From positions 930,001-994,000 of the forward strand of contig NZ_VFMM01000001.1 of assembly GCF_006715085.1 (NCBI RefSeq): a DNA stretch of 64,000 nucleotides, in the 5' to 3' direction. Under the pieces are notes generated by a model that searched no databases, was not told the DNA's origin, and saw only the letters and a list, made by a program, of their open reading frames with translations. The first letter of the stretch is position 1, and every line of letters begins with the position of its first letter. The translations under genes and the position numbers were made by a program. This document shows, in pieces, positions 61,567 through 64,000 of this stretch. Source of the stretch: Kribbella jejuensis. Its GTDB lineage: Bacteria > Actinomycetota > Actinomycetes > Propionibacteriales > Kribbellaceae.

Positions 61567-62819
61567 GGGAACAGGTCGTTGGTCGGCCAGGACCTGACGC
61601 CGTTCGCGGCCGTCCACAGGGCCGCGTCGATATCGCCGTACGACTTGCCGCTCGCGTCGTCGCGGCGGTTGAACAGAGCGGCCCAGCTCATCCCGTTGTA
61701 CGTGCGGACCATCAGCGTGTACGTGCCGGGCATGCTGCCGGTGTGCCACGTGTTCCGGCCGGTGCCACCGGTGACCGGGCGGATCTGCCAGCCGAGACCG
61801 TAGTACCAGCCGTCGGAGTTCACGCCGATCGACGGCTTCGCCCAGACGCGGCTCAGCGACGTACTGTTCAGGACGCTCGACGGCGCGTCGAACATCTTCG
61901 CCCAGCGCACCAGATCCGGCGCGCTGGCGATCCAGCCGCCGTTCGCGTCCTGGATCCGCATGCTGAACGTGCCGTACGGCGCGGGCACCTTCGTCCCGCT
62001 CATGTCGAGGACCGTCGGCCCGGAGTACTGCGACTCGTACGACGTCTCGCCGCTGTGCTTCGCGATCGAGTACCCGAGTGCCATCCGGTTGATCTTCAGC
62101 GGCGCGAGCAACTTCTGCTTGACGTAGTTCTCGTAGCTGAGCCCGCTGACCTTCTCGATCACGCGGCCGGCCAGCGTGTAGCCGAAGTTCGAGTACGCGT
62201 ACTTCGTCCCCGGGTCGAAGTCGAGCTTCTGCCCGGCGACGTACTTGATCACGTCCGACGTGTGCAGCTCCATCGGTACGCCGAGCGTCCGGGAGATCGT
62301 GGCGTCCTTCCACTCGGGGTCACCGGACACGTCCCGATCCCAGCCGCCCAGGTGCTGCAACACCTTCCACAACGTGATCTTCGACCAGCGCGGGTCCCGG
62401 GTCAGCCCGGCGGCCGGCTTGATCTCGATGATGTTCGCGACCGGCGTCGACAGGCTCACCTTCCCGTCCTGCACGAGCTTCACGATCGCGGCGGCGGTGA
62501 TCGACTTCGACAAGCTCGCGATCCGGAACAACGACGTCGGCTGCACGGTCAGCGCGGTCGACGTACTGTAGCCGCGGGCAAGCACCAGCCGGCCTTTGTA
62601 CGTGACCGCGAGCTGCCCGCCGGTGATCCCGCGGGCCTGCATGAACGCCTTCATCTGATTGTCGAACCCGGCCAACGCCGCCACCGCGGTCCCGGTCGTC
62701 TTCCAGGTAGCAGCAGCATCAGCAGGCCGCCCGATCAGATAACCGGCCCCGGTCCCCACCGCAGCGGTAGCACCAGTAGCAACAGCCAACTTCCCGAGAC
62801 TCCGGCGCGACAACTCCAC
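61554..62819 (-). CDS. Secreted serine hydrolase, beta-lactamase class C-like
   Basis: The 421-residue protein begins with a Tat signal (VELSRRSLGKLAVATGATAAV). SLSKS is the SxxK nucleophile motif, YSNFGYT the YxN motif, and HTGSMPGTYT the third motif, as in D-alanyl-D-alanine carboxypeptidase-like hydrolases. I chose GTG 62819 because AAGGAG precedes it by nine bases; the TTG at 62849 is less likely. It is convergent with the MarR gene. It differs clearly from the hydrolase at 39622 but has the same fold. Confidence 0.9.
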   Translation of the reverse strand: MELSRRSLGKLAVATGATAAVGTGAGYLIGRPADAAATWKTTGTAVAALAGFDNQMKAFMQARGITGGQLAVTYKGRLVLARGYSTSTALTVQPTSLFRIASLSKSITAAAIVKLVQDGKVSLSTPVANIIEIKPAAGLTRDPRWSKITLWKVLQHLGGWDRDVSGDPEWKDATISRTLGVPMELHTSDVIKYVAGQKLDFDPGTKYAYSNFGYTLAGRVIEKVSGLSYENYVKQKLLAPLKINRMALGYSIAKHSGETSYESQYSGPTVLDMSGTKVPAPYGTFSMRIQDANGGWIASAPDLVRWAKMFDAPSSVLNSTSLSRVWAKPSIGVNSDGWYYGLGWQIRPVTGGTGRNTWHTGSMPGTYTLMVRTYNGMSWAALFNRRDDASGKSYGDIDAALWTAANGVRSWPTNDLFPQYF

Positions 62820-62892
62820 GAACGTCTTCTCCTTCGACACAGGGGGCAAACGTCGCAGAGTCTTTCATCCAAGAGGTCTACTCGAGTGATGC

Positions 62893-63831
62893 CTAGGAGG
62901 TGTAGGAGAGGAACGCCAAGTAGATCGGTATGTCCGCGCCCGCATGGAAGAGGGACGAGGGAATGATGCTCCCGGAGCTGCGTGTGAGGTAGCCGCCGAT
63001 CAGTCCGAGCGGGAAGGCGAACAGGACGGCCAGGACCAACGCAGAGGCCGCGTAGGTGACGCCGATGTGCCATGACGCGAAGATGCCTGCCTGGATGAAA
63101 GTCGCCAGGTAGGGCCCGAAAGCGACGTTGAGCCTGGACATCAGTAGCCCACGGAACATCAGCTCCTCGAGGAAGCCGTTGGCAAGCACCGCGACCAGGA
63201 GCGCTGGTGTCAGGCCGAGATAGCGGCCGAGGCCGACGGCGCCATGCACAGGCAGGAAGCGCGAGCGGGACAGAGCCCTGAACGTCAGTACGTAAAAGGC
63301 GACCAACCCGACGATCGCGATCACATACGCCCGTCCGAATCGTCCTCTGCGAACGGAGATCGACGCCGGCGAGCTCCTCGAGATCAAGAGCACCGCCACG
63401 ACGGCGAGAACCGTGAGTACCAACTCGTCGAGCGCGACGACCACTGTACCCCGAGCCGTCGAGGCCAATGGGTTGCCGGTGATCGGAGGGCTGTGCAGGA
63501 CATCGGCGGTGAGGAATCCGGGCACGTAACGGTCGGCCAGTACGAAAAGGGCGAGGCCGAAGAATGCCAGGGGGATCTCCCAGTACCGGCGCATGGCTGC
63601 GCTGCGCCTTGTCGCCAACGCGAGCGCAAGGTAGACAGCTGGTACGGCGAAACTCCCGGCCAGCCGAGCGGCGCCCTCGGGAACGTATCCGACGGCGACC
63701 GGCAGGAACCCGGCAGCAAGGCACGCGACGGCGAAGGCCGCCTGCCAGCCCGGGCCCCGGCCCACCTCATCTCTGGGTGATGCAGATACCTGCGCTTCCG
63801 GCACCCTGTCGTGCTGAGCTCGGGAGCTCAT
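62893..63831 (-). CDS. CPBP-family intramembrane metalloprotease
   Basis: The 312-residue membrane protein has the CPBP (Abi, Rce1-like) motifs: EELMFRGLLMSRL with the catalytic EExxxR, FASWHIGVTYAAS with the FxxxH motif, and SLFHAGADIPIYL, in the usual order. About eight helices are visible. The start is ATG 63831 with AGGGGA upstream, overlapping the stop of the next upstream gene (ATGA). Such proteases process prenylated or small peptides, or confer self-immunity to bacteriocins; no such peptide gene is visible here. Confidence 0.88.
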   Translation of the reverse strand: MSSRAQHDRVPEAQVSASPRDEVGRGPGWQAAFAVACLAAGFLPVAVGYVPEGAARLAGSFAVPAVYLALALATRRSAAMRRYWEIPLAFFGLALFVLADRYVPGFLTADVLHSPPITGNPLASTARGTVVVALDELVLTVLAVVAVLLISRSSPASISVRRGRFGRAYVIAIVGLVAFYVLTFRALSRSRFLPVHGAVGLGRYLGLTPALLVAVLANGFLEELMFRGLLMSRLNVAFGPYLATFIQAGIFASWHIGVTYAASALVLAVLFAFPLGLIGGYLTRSSGSIIPSSLFHAGADIPIYLAFLSYTS

Positions 63832-64000
63832 CGCCTGACATCCCCTGGCCGGGCCGTCGACCACAGTCCGCCGACGTCGACCCGGTTGGCCCGGACCCAG
63901 ATCATCGCGTTCTGCGCGCCGAATGTCGCCCCCAGGACCAGCAGCAGCTCGCCGATGACGAAGCCCCGAGGACGGTGGGCCGTGAAACCGAGGAAGGCGA
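63828..64000 (-). CDS. C-terminal part of a membrane protein (runs off window)
   Basis: The last 56 codons of a gene read on the minus strand end at TGA 63830-63828, overlapping the CPBP protease start. The fragment has a hydrophobic segment (VIGELLLVLGATFGAQNAMIWV) with the GAQNA pattern seen in DUF1275-like proteins, then a basic tail RANRVDVGGLWSTARPGDVRR. The pairing suggests an operon with the protease. Family assignment is tentative because only the end is visible. Confidence 0.45.
   Translation of the reverse strand, partial: AFLGFTAHRPRGFVIGELLLVLGATFGAQNAMIWVRANRVDVGGLWSTARPGDVRR

Overview
The window is high-GC actinobacterial DNA. GTG starts and ATGA/GTGA gene overlaps are frequent, and GC is strong at third codon positions. 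Gene order argS-lysA-hom-thrC-thrB-rho-rpmE-prfA-prmC, then sua5-wecA-atpI-atpBEFHAGDC-DUF2550, matches the arrangement I recall around Rv1292-Rv1312 of Mycobacterium tuberculosis. A mycothiol-type DinB protein, an ECF42-type sigma factor, cobIJ fusion and many small accessory operons point to a soil actinomycete; Kribbella or another Nocardioidales member is my guess, not a proof.

Layout. 1-2.5 kb (minus): start of an FAD oxidoreductase coupled to a LacI repressor with its own operators, then an RNA methyltransferase. 2.6-11.1 kb (minus): complete F1Fo ATP synthase operon with AtpI- and AtpZ-like genes and DUF2550. 11.2-13.3 kb (minus): wecA-like and sua5 genes. 13.4-16.2 kb (plus): an island of adenosine-deaminase-like gene, lipoprotein, decayed nuclease/phosphatase gene and a 46-codon membrane peptide, interrupting otherwise conserved synteny. 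16.2-27.6 kb (minus): translation termination genes, rho, aspartate-family amino acid genes and argS. 27.7-30.1 kb: FitAB/VapBC-like toxin-antitoxin pair, lipoprotein, PspC protein, tRNA-Arg(CCG) and a repeat-rich non-coding stretch. 30.1-32.1 kb: AraC regulator and aldo/keto reductase.

32.1-39.1 kb is the most interesting part: a divergon of seven genes, each arm joined by 4-base overlaps, around a MerR/CarH-LitR-type regulator carrying the adenosylcobalamin photoreceptor signature W-x9-EH. One arm is regulator, DUF2867 dehydrogenase, SRPBCC protein and SDR; the other is FAD protein, DUF1365 and a cyclopropane/furan-fatty-acid-type methyltransferase. I infer light- and B12-controlled membrane lipid modification.

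39-64 kb is a series of accessory units: two class C-type serine hydrolases, VOC proteins, ECF42 sigma factor with its DGPF partner, zwf, cobF, a carboxylesterase, TMEM175-like channel, two MFS exporters with a MarR regulator, cobG-cobH-cobIJ, tandem four-helix membrane paralogues, a flavin monooxygenase, ArsR/GyrI-like pair, a secreted DUF1906 protein, a cupin/MarR divergon with a perfect 26-bp palindrome, and a CPBP protease. The cobalamin genes could supply the cofactor that the CarH-type regulator needs.
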